64,000 bases of DNA from assembly GCA_963776675.1 (NCBI GenBank), contig CAVZNR010000030.1, positions 13,557-77,556 on the forward strand. The letters are read 5' to 3'. The stretch comes from Hyphomicrobium_A sp963776675 (GTDB lineage Bacteria > Pseudomonadota > Alphaproteobacteria > Rhizobiales > Hyphomicrobiaceae). The notes beneath the pieces are model-generated. The model saw only the letters and a list, made by a program, of their open reading frames with translations, ran no database searches and was not told the DNA's origin. Position 1 is the first letter of the stretch; every line of letters starts with the position of its first letter. Both the position numbers and the translations under genes were made by a program. Positions 8,124-15,635 of the stretch are shown in pieces.

Positions 8124-9002
8124 ATGAGCGCCCGTCCCGTCCCGCCTCCCATTCTGGATCATGCCGGCCCGCTGCTCGCCCGCTACGACGTGCTTTTTTG
8201 CGACGTCTGGGGCGTGATCCACGACGGGCACCATGCCTTCATCGAGGCGTGCGACGCGCTGCAACGCTTCCGCCGGGGCGGCGGCACGGTGATCCTCGTC
8301 TCCAACGCGCCGGTGCCGAAAGAGCGCGTGGCCGCCATGCTGGATCTGCGTGCGGTTCCCCACGACGCCTACGACGACATCGTCGCCTCCGGCGAGATCG
8401 CGCTGGCACACATCGTCGAGAAGGGCTACGCGCGGCTCTACGCCATCGGACCCACCGATCGCGACGCCGCCACCTTCGCCCGGCTCCCGTCGCGTCCCGT
8501 GGCGCTCGACGAGGCGCAGGCGATCCTGTGCACCGGGCTCAACGACGACCGCACCGAGACCGCCGACGACTACCGGGAGGTGCTGCAGCGCGCCCGTGCG
8601 CTTAGCCTGCCGCTCGTGTGCGCCAACCCCGATCTCGTCGTCGACGTGGGCGGGCGGCAGTACATCTGCGCCGGCGCCATCGCCGACCTCTACGAGCGCA
8701 TGGACGGCGCGGTGTTCTGGGCCGGCAAACCGCACGCCAATGCCTACGACGCCGCCCAGCGGGCTGCCGAGGCGGTCCGCGGCGCCCCCGTCGGGCGGTC
8801 CCGCATTCTCGCCGTCGGCAACTCGCTGCGCACCGATCTGAAGGGCGCCGAGGCGGCCGGGATCGACGCCATCTTCGTCGCCTCGGGCATTCATCGCGAC
8901 GAGACGATGGGGTCGGGGGCGCTATCGCCGGAAAAGCTGGCCGTCCTTTTCGCCCCCCCGGCGCCGCCGGCACTGGCGGTCATGGGCAAGCTCGCCTGGT
9001 GA
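8124..9002 (+). CDS. TIGR01459-type HAD superfamily (class IIA) hydrolase
   Basis: The 292-residue protein contains HAD motif I as FCDVWGVIHDG (about residues 25-35), motif II as VILVSNAP, a lysine in FWAGKPHANAYD and motif IV in ILAVGNSLRTDLKGAEAAGID. This order and length match the TIGR01459 class IIA hydrolases found mainly in alphaproteobacteria. The substrate is unknown, most likely a sugar phosphate or nucleotide. The ATG at 8124 is chosen because family members begin just before the PILDHAG segment. It is monocistronic in appearance. Confidence 0.88.
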   Translation: MSARPVPPPILDHAGPLLARYDVLFCDVWGVIHDGHHAFIEACDALQRFRRGGGTVILVSNAPVPKERVAAMLDLRAVPHDAYDDIVASGEIALAHIVEKGYARLYAIGPTDRDAATFARLPSRPVALDEAQAILCTGLNDDRTETADDYREVLQRARALSLPLVCANPDLVVDVGGRQYICAGAIADLYERMDGAVFWAGKPHANAYDAAQRAAEAVRGAPVGRSRILAVGNSLRTDLKGAEAAGIDAIFVASGIHRDETMGSGALSPEKLAVLFAPPAPPALAVMGKLAW

Positions 9003-9080
9003 GCCGTACGCGTCCCATTGCGGACTGCCCAGCGGCCAGCTAGATTCGCGTCCTGGACAGGATCTGGGGGGAAGACATCC

Positions 9081-9416
9081 ATGCAGCGCAGCGTCGCTCT
9101 CGCTCTGGCGGGCAGCCTTCTGTTTGCCGGCTTCACGCCGGCCCTTGCCGACGACACCGGCCTTGCCTACTCGCACACCCTGCGCAAGGAGCGCGGGCGG
9201 ACGTGCATGGCCGACCACTGGCATTCGGGCTCGGGCGAGGGCCGCACCAAGGCTGCCGCGCGCAACGCCGCGATCCGCTCGTGGGCCGATTTCACAAACT
9301 TCGAGTACGGCACCGTGTGGGCGCACTTCTCTTTGGCGGCGAGCCCGCAGACCCGCTACACGAAGGCATCCAAAGGTTGGAGTGCGGCCATCGACGCGCG
9401 TCCCTGCAAGCGCTAG
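9081..9416 (+). CDS. Small secreted hypothetical protein
   Basis: The ATG at 9081 follows a purine-rich site (GGGGGGAAG). The 111-residue product begins with a clear Sec signal peptide (MQRSVALALAGSLLFAG, cleavage after ALA near residue 23). The mature part is about 88 residues, basic, with two cysteines (CMAD and the C-terminal CKR) and several Trp and His. Two cysteines in a secreted protein suggest one disulfide. No family is recognised. It precedes a second small secreted protein by about 230 bases. Confidence 0.7.
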   Translation: MQRSVALALAGSLLFAGFTPALADDTGLAYSHTLRKERGRTCMADHWHSGSGEGRTKAAARNAAIRSWADFTNFEYGTVWAHFSLAASPQTRYTKASKGWSAAIDARPCKR

Positions 9417-9648
9417 CGCACGCCTGCACAACGGATTCTTCAACGGCATTTACCACTCGGTTACCATAACCGGGTGATGCTGGGGTCATGACGAGTTGAG
9501 CCCCGGTGAGTTGGGACCAATCCTCCAACACACGTGTCGTTTAAGTTCGCGAACTGTCCCGTTACCCACGGAACAGCGTGAGTCCGCGTACCTGCGATAT
9601 CCCTGGGCAGTCCGAAGCGTAATGGCTCCTCAGAGAGGAAACATCCCA

Positions 9649-9948
9649 ATGATCGCAGTGTTCAAGACCCTGAAGTCCCAGAAGTCCCGCAGCGTGCTGG
9701 CTGCGACGATCGCCCTGGGCGCCGTCATTCTCCCCGCCACCCAGGCGGGCGCCGTCAGCGCGAGCGTGCGTTATGCCTGCGCCGGCGACTATCTCGCCAA
9801 CTGCAGCGCCTTCGCGCCCGACAGCGCCGACACCCGCCGCTGCATGCGCAGGGTCGGATTGCGGCTGTCGACCGGCTGCCTCAACGCCCTGGTCGCCGCC
9901 GGCGAGGTTTCCCGCTCCGTGATCGCACCCCGCTCGGCGAAGCGCTAA
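9649..9948 (+). CDS. Small secreted cysteine-containing protein (GLG1-type Cys-rich-repeat-like)
   Basis: The ATG at 9649 follows GAGAGGAA at 9633-9640. The 99-residue product has a Sec signal peptide (cleavage after AGA at about residue 35). It has a mature motif of C-x3-D-x3-C followed by C and C (YACAGDYLANC ... CMRRVG ... LSTGCLNAL), spacing that resembles the cysteine-rich repeat of Golgi apparatus protein 1 (PF00839). Short periplasmic proteins with a single such repeat occur in alphaproteobacteria; function unknown. A terminator follows at 9982-10022. Confidence 0.75.
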   Translation: MIAVFKTLKSQKSRSVLAATIALGAVILPATQAGAVSASVRYACAGDYLANCSAFAPDSADTRRCMRRVGLRLSTGCLNALVAAGEVSRSVIAPRSAKR

Positions 9949-9981
9949 TCTCGCTTCGAGGAGCCGTCTCGGACCAAATTT

Positions 9982-10022
9982 AAGGCCGTCGCGCCCTTGG
10001 GCTGCGGCGGCCTTTCGCGTTT
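9982..10022 (+). terminator. Probable rho-independent terminator after the small secreted protein
   Basis: An 11-bp stem with one G-T pair (9982-9992 with 10004-10014) is followed by TTTCGCGTTTG. It sits 34 bases after the stop at 9948. Confidence 0.6.
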
Positions 10023-10161
10023 GTAGGGCCTTCCCGGCGGGCCGGCCCCGGCGCAAAAGCGCCCTTTGTCGCGCTTTGCGGGCCCCCCGCCCCATGGAAC
10101 CTTGGGGGCCAAGCTGCTAAGGAGCGCACCGACTGCCGATTTGACGCCATTTGGAGCCACC

Positions 10162-10590
10162 ATGAGCGACGCCGAAAGCAAGGCCCGGATCGAGACGGCC
10201 GCCCTTATCCGCACCTACTACGAGGCCTTCAATGCAGGCGACAGCGAGGGCATGCTCAACCATCTGACCGATGATGTCATTCACGACGTCAATCAAGGCG
10301 AGCGGCGCACCGGCAAGGACAAGTTCCGGGCCTTCAACGCCCGCATGACCCACCATTATCGCGAGCGGCTGGAGAACGTCACCGTCATGGTGAGCAAGGA
10401 CGGGACGCGCGCGGCCGCCGAGTTCAACGTCCACGGCGAGTATCTCGCGACCGACAGCGGGCTTCCCGAGGCCAACGGGCAGACATATGTCTTGCCCGCC
10501 GGTACGTTTTTTGCGATCCGGGACGGGAAAATCGCGCGCGTCACCACATATTACAATCTGACCGACTGGATCGCGCAGGTCACTGGCTAA
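10162..10590 (+). CDS. Ketosteroid isomerase-related protein (NTF2-like fold, TIGR02096 type)
   Basis: The 142-residue product has the NTF2/SnoaL-like pattern: ALIRTYYEAFNAGDSEGMLNHLTDDVIHDVNQG at the N-terminus and GTFFAIRDGKIARVTTYYNLTDWI at the C-terminus. The ATG at 10162 follows TTGGAG; longer frames upstream lack a site. It is the first gene of a co-directional set with panD, a GNAT and a nitrilase-family gene (10162-12618, gaps 33, 24 and about 90 bases), so it probably acts in the same unknown pathway. Confidence 0.88.
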   Translation: MSDAESKARIETAALIRTYYEAFNAGDSEGMLNHLTDDVIHDVNQGERRTGKDKFRAFNARMTHHYRERLENVTVMVSKDGTRAAAEFNVHGEYLATDSGLPEANGQTYVLPAGTFFAIRDGKIARVTTYYNLTDWIAQVTG

Positions 10591-10623
10591 ACAGCGCGCC
10601 GCGAAGGGTTTGGACTGAACGGA

Positions 10624-10998
10624 ATGCTCGTCAAGATACTGAGATGCAAGCTGCACCGTGCCACCGTGACCCAGTGCGACCTGCACTACCAGGGCTCGCT
10701 GGCGATCGATGCCGACCTGATCCGTGAGGCCGGCTTCCTGGTGAACGAGCACATCGAGATCTACAACATCGACAACGGCGAGCGCTTCACCACCTACGTG
10801 ATCGAAGGCAAGGCCGGGTCGGGCATCATCGGCCTCAACGGCGCCGCCGCCCGCAAGGCGTGCCTGGGCGACAAGATCATCATCTGCTCGTATGCGCAGA
10901 TGAGCCCGGAGGAAGCCAAGGCGCACAAGCCGCGCGTCGTCGTGCTGGGTCCGGACAACAAGATCGAGCGCATCACCTCAACACCCGGCTCTCACTAG
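10624..10998 (+). CDS. panD: Aspartate 1-decarboxylase precursor (pyruvoyl enzyme)
   Basis: PanD converts L-aspartate to beta-alanine for pantothenate. The 124-residue product shows the self-cleavage site YQGS with Gly24-Ser25, from which the pyruvoyl group forms, plus the N-terminal KLHRATVT segment containing Lys9, and GLNGAAARKACLGDKIII (family GAAA signature). Length is normal. No panB or panC lies nearby. Instead it sits between a KSI-related gene and a GNAT acetyltransferase, so the beta-alanine might feed a specialised product; this is inference. Confidence 0.92.
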   Translation: MLVKILRCKLHRATVTQCDLHYQGSLAIDADLIREAGFLVNEHIEIYNIDNGERFTTYVIEGKAGSGIIGLNGAAARKACLGDKIIICSYAQMSPEEAKAHKPRVVVLGPDNKIERITSTPGSH

Positions 10999-11022
10999 CC
11001 GCGCATTCGCCAGGGGAATTGC

Positions 11023-11613
11023 ATGACACTGGAGGTCAAATCGCTGTTCGGCGAGGAGATCGGCAGCGTGCTGGCCGACCTCGCGCGCCTGCGCATCATC
11101 GTGTTCCGCGACTGGCCCTATCTCTACGACGGCACGCTCGAGTACGAGGAAACGTACCTCGCCAAGCTCGCCACCGCGAAGGATGCCGTCTGCGTCATCG
11201 CGCGCGACGGCGACCAGATCGTGGGCGCCTCCACCGCGGCTCCCATGATCGAGCACGCCGACGAGTTCGCCGCCCCCTTCGAGAAGGCCGGCTACGATAT
11301 CTCCAAGATCTTCTATTGCGGCGAATCCGTGCTTTTGAAGTCGCACCGCGGCCACGGGCTCGGCAACGCCTTCTTCGACCACCGCGAGGCGCAGGCGCAC
11401 CGGCTCGGCGGTTTCACCCATTCGACCTTCTGTCGCGTGGTGCGTCCCGACGATCATCCCCTGAAGCCCGCCGACTACCGCCCGCTCGACGGCTTCTGGA
11501 GAAAGCGCGGCTATGCCCCGGTCGAAGGCCTCGTCGCCACCTACGCCTGGAAGGATATCGACCAGACGGACGAGACCGATCACCCGATGCAGTTCTGGAT
11601 GCGGCCGCTATGA
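11023..11613 (+). CDS. GNAT family N-acyltransferase
   Basis: The 196-residue protein has a GNAT fold with the acyl-CoA-binding motif A region as VLLKSHRGHGLGNAFFDHRE (about residues 104-123), a Q/RxxGxG/A variant. A distinctive N-terminal RLRIIVFRDWPYLYDGTLEYEETYL segment identifies a conserved uncharacterised subgroup. The ATG at 11023 follows AGGGGAA. It lies in the KSI-PanD-GNAT-nitrilase cluster; the acceptor amine is unknown, though beta-alanine or a derivative is conceivable. Confidence 0.88.
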   Translation: MTLEVKSLFGEEIGSVLADLARLRIIVFRDWPYLYDGTLEYEETYLAKLATAKDAVCVIARDGDQIVGASTAAPMIEHADEFAAPFEKAGYDISKIFYCGESVLLKSHRGHGLGNAFFDHREAQAHRLGGFTHSTFCRVVRPDDHPLKPADYRPLDGFWRKRGYAPVEGLVATYAWKDIDQTDETDHPMQFWMRPL

Positions 11614-11703
11614 GGTGTCTGACCCTCCGGGTCTGACGCCTTCCTGCAACCCAAAATTACCGAACTGGTGTCAGTCAGATACCAGGAAGCTCCAGAAAGG
11701 CAC

Positions 11704-12618
11704 ATGGCGATGGCCGATCGCACCACGCTCACGATTGCCACCGCGCAGTACCCCATCGACGCTCCGACCTCGCAAAAGGAGTGGCGGGAGAAGATTGCCC
11801 GCTGGGTGGCCGACGGCGCGGCACAGGGTGCTGAGCTTCTGGTCTTCCCCGAGTACGCCGCGATCGAGCAGGCCGCCGCCTGCGGCGCGGAGATCTCCGG
11901 CAGCCTCGATAAGACGCTCAAAGCCGTCGCCGACCTCGAGCGCGAGCGCGTCGCCTTCCACACCGAGCTGGCCGCCGACCACAACGTGCACATCCTCGTG
12001 GGCAGCGGACCCGTGCGCAAAGGCGAGGGCCGCTACGTCAACGCGGCCCAGCTCATCACGCCGGAGGGCAGCGTCGGCACGCAAGAAAAGATCATCATGA
12101 CGCCGTTCGAGTGGGACTGGGGCATCTCTCCCGGCAGCCCCTTGCGCGTGTTCGACACCAAGCTCGGCCTCATCGGCGTCGCCATCTGCTACGACAGCGA
12201 GTTCCCGCTCCTGGTGCGCGCCATGGCCGAGGCCGGTGCCGAGGTCGTGCTCGTGCCCTCGTGCACCGAGCGGATCTCGGGCTATCACCGTGTGCGCACC
12301 GGCGCCCGCGCCCGGGCGCTGGAGAACCAGATCGCAACCGTCGTGAGCCCGACCGTCGGCGATGCGCTGTGGTCCCCTGCCGTCGACCACAACACTGGAG
12401 CCGCCGGCATCTACGTGCCCTCCGAGCCGTCGATCTCCGACGACGGCATCCTGGCCGAGGGCAAGCTCAACGAGGCGCGTTGGGTGACCGCATCGGTCGA
12501 CCTGAAGCGCCTGCGCCATCTGCGCTCCGAAGGCGAGATGCGCAACTACATCGACTGGTCGCACCAGCCGGGCGCCGACGCGCTCAAAGCCAGGGTGGAT
12601 ACCGTCCGCCTGCCGTGA
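11704..12618 (+). CDS. Carbon-nitrogen hydrolase (nitrilase superfamily)
   Basis: The 304-residue protein contains the catalytic Glu-Lys-Cys of the superfamily: Glu in LLVFPEYAAIE, Lys in QEKIIMTPFEWDW and Cys in GVAICYDSEFP. Length fits the amidase/carbamoylase branches. The ATG at 11704 follows AGAAAGG; a GTG at 11668 gives a longer, less likely product. It is last in the cluster with KSI-related, PanD and GNAT proteins. It likely hydrolyses an amide or carbamoyl group; the exact substrate cannot be read from the sequence. Confidence 0.88.
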   Translation: MAMADRTTLTIATAQYPIDAPTSQKEWREKIARWVADGAAQGAELLVFPEYAAIEQAAACGAEISGSLDKTLKAVADLERERVAFHTELAADHNVHILVGSGPVRKGEGRYVNAAQLITPEGSVGTQEKIIMTPFEWDWGISPGSPLRVFDTKLGLIGVAICYDSEFPLLVRAMAEAGAEVVLVPSCTERISGYHRVRTGARARALENQIATVVSPTVGDALWSPAVDHNTGAAGIYVPSEPSISDDGILAEGKLNEARWVTASVDLKRLRHLRSEGEMRNYIDWSHQPGADALKARVDTVRLP

Positions 12619-12633
12619 GGTGGCCGGACGACG

Positions 12634-13334
12634 CTACTTCAGGGCCCAGGTGATGGTGACGCTCGCCTGCAGCGTCTCGGTGCCACGCTCGATCGGCACC
12701 GCCTCCGCCTTCATGGCCCGCGCCATGGGCATGGGCCTGGGCGAGAAATCCCCGCCCTCCTGGATGTTGAGCACCTCGCCCAGCGCGACGCCCGCCGCGC
12801 TCGCATAAAGCTCGGCCCGCCGCCGCGCATTGGCAACGGCTGCCTTGCGAGCCTCGTCGCGCAGCGTCTCGGCCTTGCTCACCTCGAAGGAGAGCCCGCC
12901 CATCTCGTTGGCGCCCAGCGACACCAGCTGGTCGAGAACCTCGCCGAGCTTGTCGAGGTCGCGCGCCAGCACCTGCACCTGGTTGGTGACGCGATAGCCG
13001 TCAATGACGGCGGTCTCGCCCCGCTCGGGGCGGGTATAGCGCGGCGACACGTTGAACGAGGCGGTCTGGATGTCCTTGGGGTCGATACCGCTCTCCTTGA
13101 GGCCATCGATGAGCTTCATCATGGCCTCCGAGTTGCGTGCGAGCGCCTGAGCGGCCGTCGCCGCCTCGGTCGTCACGCCGCTGGAGATGCGGGCTTGATC
13201 GGGCTCGGCCGCCACTTGGCCGTCAGCCGACACGGTGATCGCGCGGGCCGCTTCGACATCGTCGGCCAGCGCCGCCGGCCCCGCCAGCAGGATCCCCATC
13301 AGAGCGGGGACAGCGAAATCGTGGATGTACGCAT
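12634..13334 (-). CDS. SIMPL (DUF541) periplasmic protein; signal-peptide frame uncertain
   Basis: The body matches the SIMPL/DUF541 family: ITVSADGQVAAEPDQARISSGV, the central DPKDIQTASFNVSPRYT and the C-terminal TLQASVTITWALK. These are exported proteins of unclear function. The start is a problem. An ATG at 13334 with a GGAG site opens a plausible signal peptide (MRTSTISLSPL) but meets TGA at 13299-13301, one frame off from the body, which begins with ALMGILLAGPAALADD. Either one base is missing near 13302 or translation starts at another codon. The gene is convergent with the nitrilase-family gene. Confidence 0.82.
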
Positions 13335-13451
13335 CGTGTGCTCCGGGTTGTTGGCTCGCCACGTTAAGGGCCGTTCGCGGAATAATCGAGGCAGTGAGCC
13401 GGTTTCGGGCGAGGCAGCGAGTCTGGTATAGAGGCCCGCTTCGCGTCTTGG

Positions 13452-13527
13452 GGGCCCGTAGCTCAATGGTTAGAGCTGGCGGCTCATAACCGTCTGGTTC
13501 CAGGTTCGAATCCTGGCGGGCCCACCA
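13452..13527 (+). tRNA. tRNA with anticodon CAT (elongator Met or Ile2)
   Basis: A full cloverleaf of 76 bases: acceptor GGGCCCG/CGGGCCC, D-arm GCTC...GAGC, anticodon stem GGCGG/CCGTC with loop CTCATAA (anticodon CAT), T-arm CCAGG TTCGAAT CCTGG, discriminator A and an encoded CCA. The 1-72 pair is G-C, so it is not an initiator. Whether it is elongator methionine or the lysidine-modified Ile2 tRNA is not settled by inspection. Confidence 0.95.
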
Positions 13528-13957
13528 ATAAGATCAATAGGTTACGACTCTGGCGCTGCATTGCTGAATGGTTGGCGGAGGCTCCTGACCCTGAGCAGTC
13601 TCCAGCGCATCCCGAATTCACTTCAGCGGCTACATCCGCATACGCATACAGAAGCCGACTTCCGTCGAAGTGAAGTCTGCGATCCGCTCTATGCCGGGCC
13701 TGGGGTCCGCCGTCGAGCGAACTCCGGTCGCGGGCGCCGCGCCGAGAACGGTGGGCCCTGACCCAACGCGAAGATCGTACATGCACAGCTAGCCCGCGCC
13801 CCATTGCGAAGGTGCAGCCCGCACGACAATCACTCAGTGTCGGTCGAGCGTTGTCGCTCGCGTGCGCGAGAACGTCGCGTCGAGTCGCTGCGCTCTTCCG
13901 TGGGCGCGCCGCATGTCCTAAGGGTGGCCGCAACGCGGTCCAGGGGTCCATGCGCAT
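13528..13957. other. Intergenic region without a recognisable gene
   Basis: No frame here combines a start site with coding character. It contains the leader of the ABC-F gene. Base composition is mixed, and short tracts look like degraded sequence. I see no repeat or hairpin that explains it. Confidence 0.4.
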
Positions 13958-15580
13958 ATGATTCGCCTCGACAATATCGGCAAGCAGAACGGCCACCAGA
14001 TCCTCTTCATCGAGTCGTCCGCCGCGCTCAACAGGGGCGAGAAGATCGGGCTCGTCGGCCCCAACGGCTCCGGCAAGACGACGCTCTTTCGCATGATCAT
14101 GGGCCAGGAGCAGCCGGACGAGGGCAACGTGGCCGTCGATCGGGGCGTCACCATCGGCTACTTCAGCCAGGACGTCGGCGAAATGTCGGGCCGCAGCGCC
14201 GTGGCCGAGGTGATGGACGGCGCCGGCCCGGTGAGCGAAGTCGCCGCCGAGCTGAAGAAGCTGGAGGCCGCCATGGCCGATCCGGACCGCGCTGCCGAGA
14301 TGGACGCGATCATCGAGGGCTACGGCGAGGTGCAGGGCCGCTTCGAGGAACTGGGCGGCTACGCGCTGGAAGGCAAGGCGCGCGAAGTGCTGGCGGGCCT
14401 CTCGTTTAGCCAGGAGATGATGGACGGCGACGTTGGCGCGCTCTCGGGCGGCTGGAAAATGCGCGTGGCGCTCGCCCGCATCCTGCTCATGCGCCCCGAC
14501 GCCATGCTGCTCGACGAGCCAAGCAACCATCTCGACCTCGAAAGCCTCATCTGGCTGGAGCAGTTCCTGAAGGGCTACGAGGGCGTGTTGCTGATGACCT
14601 CGCATGACCGCGAGTTCATGAACCGCGTCGTCACCAAGCTCATTGAGATCGACGGTGGCTCGCTCACCACGTACGCGGGCAACCACGACTTCTACGAGCA
14701 GCAGAGTGCGCTGGCCGAGAAGCAGCAACAGGCGCAGTTCGACCGCCAGCAGGCGATGCTCGCCAAGGAGGTCAAGTTCATCGAGCGCTTCAAGGCACGC
14801 GCCTCGCACGCCGCACAGGTGCAGAGCCGCGTAAAGCAGCTCGCTAAGATCGATCGCGTCGAGCCGCCCAAGCGCCGTCAGACGATCCGCTTCGAATTCC
14901 CGCCGGCGCCGCGCTCGGGCGAGGACGTGGCCAGCCTTAAGAACGTGCACAAGAGCTACGGTAGCCGCAGCATCTACGAGGGGCTCGACTTCCACGTGCG
15001 CCGCAGGGAGCGCTGGTGCGTCATGGGCATCAATGGCGCCGGCAAGTCGACGCTCTTAAAGCTGGTCGCCGGCTCGACGGAGCCCGACGCCGGCACAGTC
15101 AAGATCGGTGCCAGCGTGAAGATGGGCTACTTCGCCCAGCACGCCATGGACCTGCTCGACGGCGAGCGCACGGTGTTCCAGTCTCTGGAGGAGGCATTCC
15201 CGCAGGCGAGCCGCGGTTCGCTGCTCTCGCTGGCCGGCTGCTTCGGCTTCACCGGCGATGACGTAGAGAAGCGCTGCCGCGTGCTGTCGGGCGGTGAGAA
15301 GGCGCGACTCGTCATGGCGCAGATGCTGTACGACCCGCCGAACTTCCTGGTGCTCGACGAGCCGACAAACCACCTCGACATCGCGACGAAGCAGATGCTC
15401 ATCGCGGCGCTGGCCGAATACGAAGGATCCATGCTGTTCGTCTCGCACGACCGGCACTTTCTCGCCGCCCTATCCAATCGCGTCCTGGAATTGACGCCCG
15501 AAGGCGTCCACAACTACGGCGGCGGCTATACTGAATATGTGGAGCGCACGGGCCACGAGGCCCCTGGCCTGAGCAGCTAA
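13958..15580 (+). CDS. ABC-F family ATPase (ribosome-associated type)
   Basis: The 540-residue soluble protein has two ABC domains in tandem and no membrane segment. Domain 1 has Walker A GPNGSGKTT (residues about 35-43), signature LSGGWKMR and Walker B LLDEPSNHLD. Domain 2 has GINGAGKST (about 358-366), LSGGEKAR and LVLDEPTNHLD. The linker between them (about 225-320) is helical and rich in Gln, Lys and Arg, as in ABC-F proteins that act on the ribosome. Length matches the YbiT/Uup group. It follows the tRNA on the same strand but is separated by about 430 bases. Confidence 0.92.
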   Translation: MIRLDNIGKQNGHQILFIESSAALNRGEKIGLVGPNGSGKTTLFRMIMGQEQPDEGNVAVDRGVTIGYFSQDVGEMSGRSAVAEVMDGAGPVSEVAAELKKLEAAMADPDRAAEMDAIIEGYGEVQGRFEELGGYALEGKAREVLAGLSFSQEMMDGDVGALSGGWKMRVALARILLMRPDAMLLDEPSNHLDLESLIWLEQFLKGYEGVLLMTSHDREFMNRVVTKLIEIDGGSLTTYAGNHDFYEQQSALAEKQQQAQFDRQQAMLAKEVKFIERFKARASHAAQVQSRVKQLAKIDRVEPPKRRQTIRFEFPPAPRSGEDVASLKNVHKSYGSRSIYEGLDFHVRRRERWCVMGINGAGKSTLLKLVAGSTEPDAGTVKIGASVKMGYFAQHAMDLLDGERTVFQSLEEAFPQASRGSLLSLAGCFGFTGDDVEKRCRVLSGGEKARLVMAQMLYDPPNFLVLDEPTNHLDIATKQMLIAALAEYEGSMLFVSHDRHFLAALSNRVLELTPEGVHNYGGGYTEYVERTGHEAPGLSS

Positions 15581-15635
15581 GCAGACAGGGCTTGCGCCTG
15601 CTGAAATAATCATCCCGCCGTGATTGCCCATCCCA

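Noticed and set aside
10162..12618. Identity of the nitrilase-GNAT cluster with the Nit1C cyanide-assimilation cluster
   Set aside because: Nit1C also contains a radical SAM protein, an AIR-synthase-like protein and a flavin monooxygenase, none of which is present here.
13484..14995. A 503-codon minus-strand open frame over the tRNA and the ABC-F gene, starting at its C-terminus with a VGPPGFEPGTRR-like end
   Set aside because: That peptide is the well-known mistranslation of a tRNA T-arm region, and the rest is antisense to the conserved ABC-F gene.
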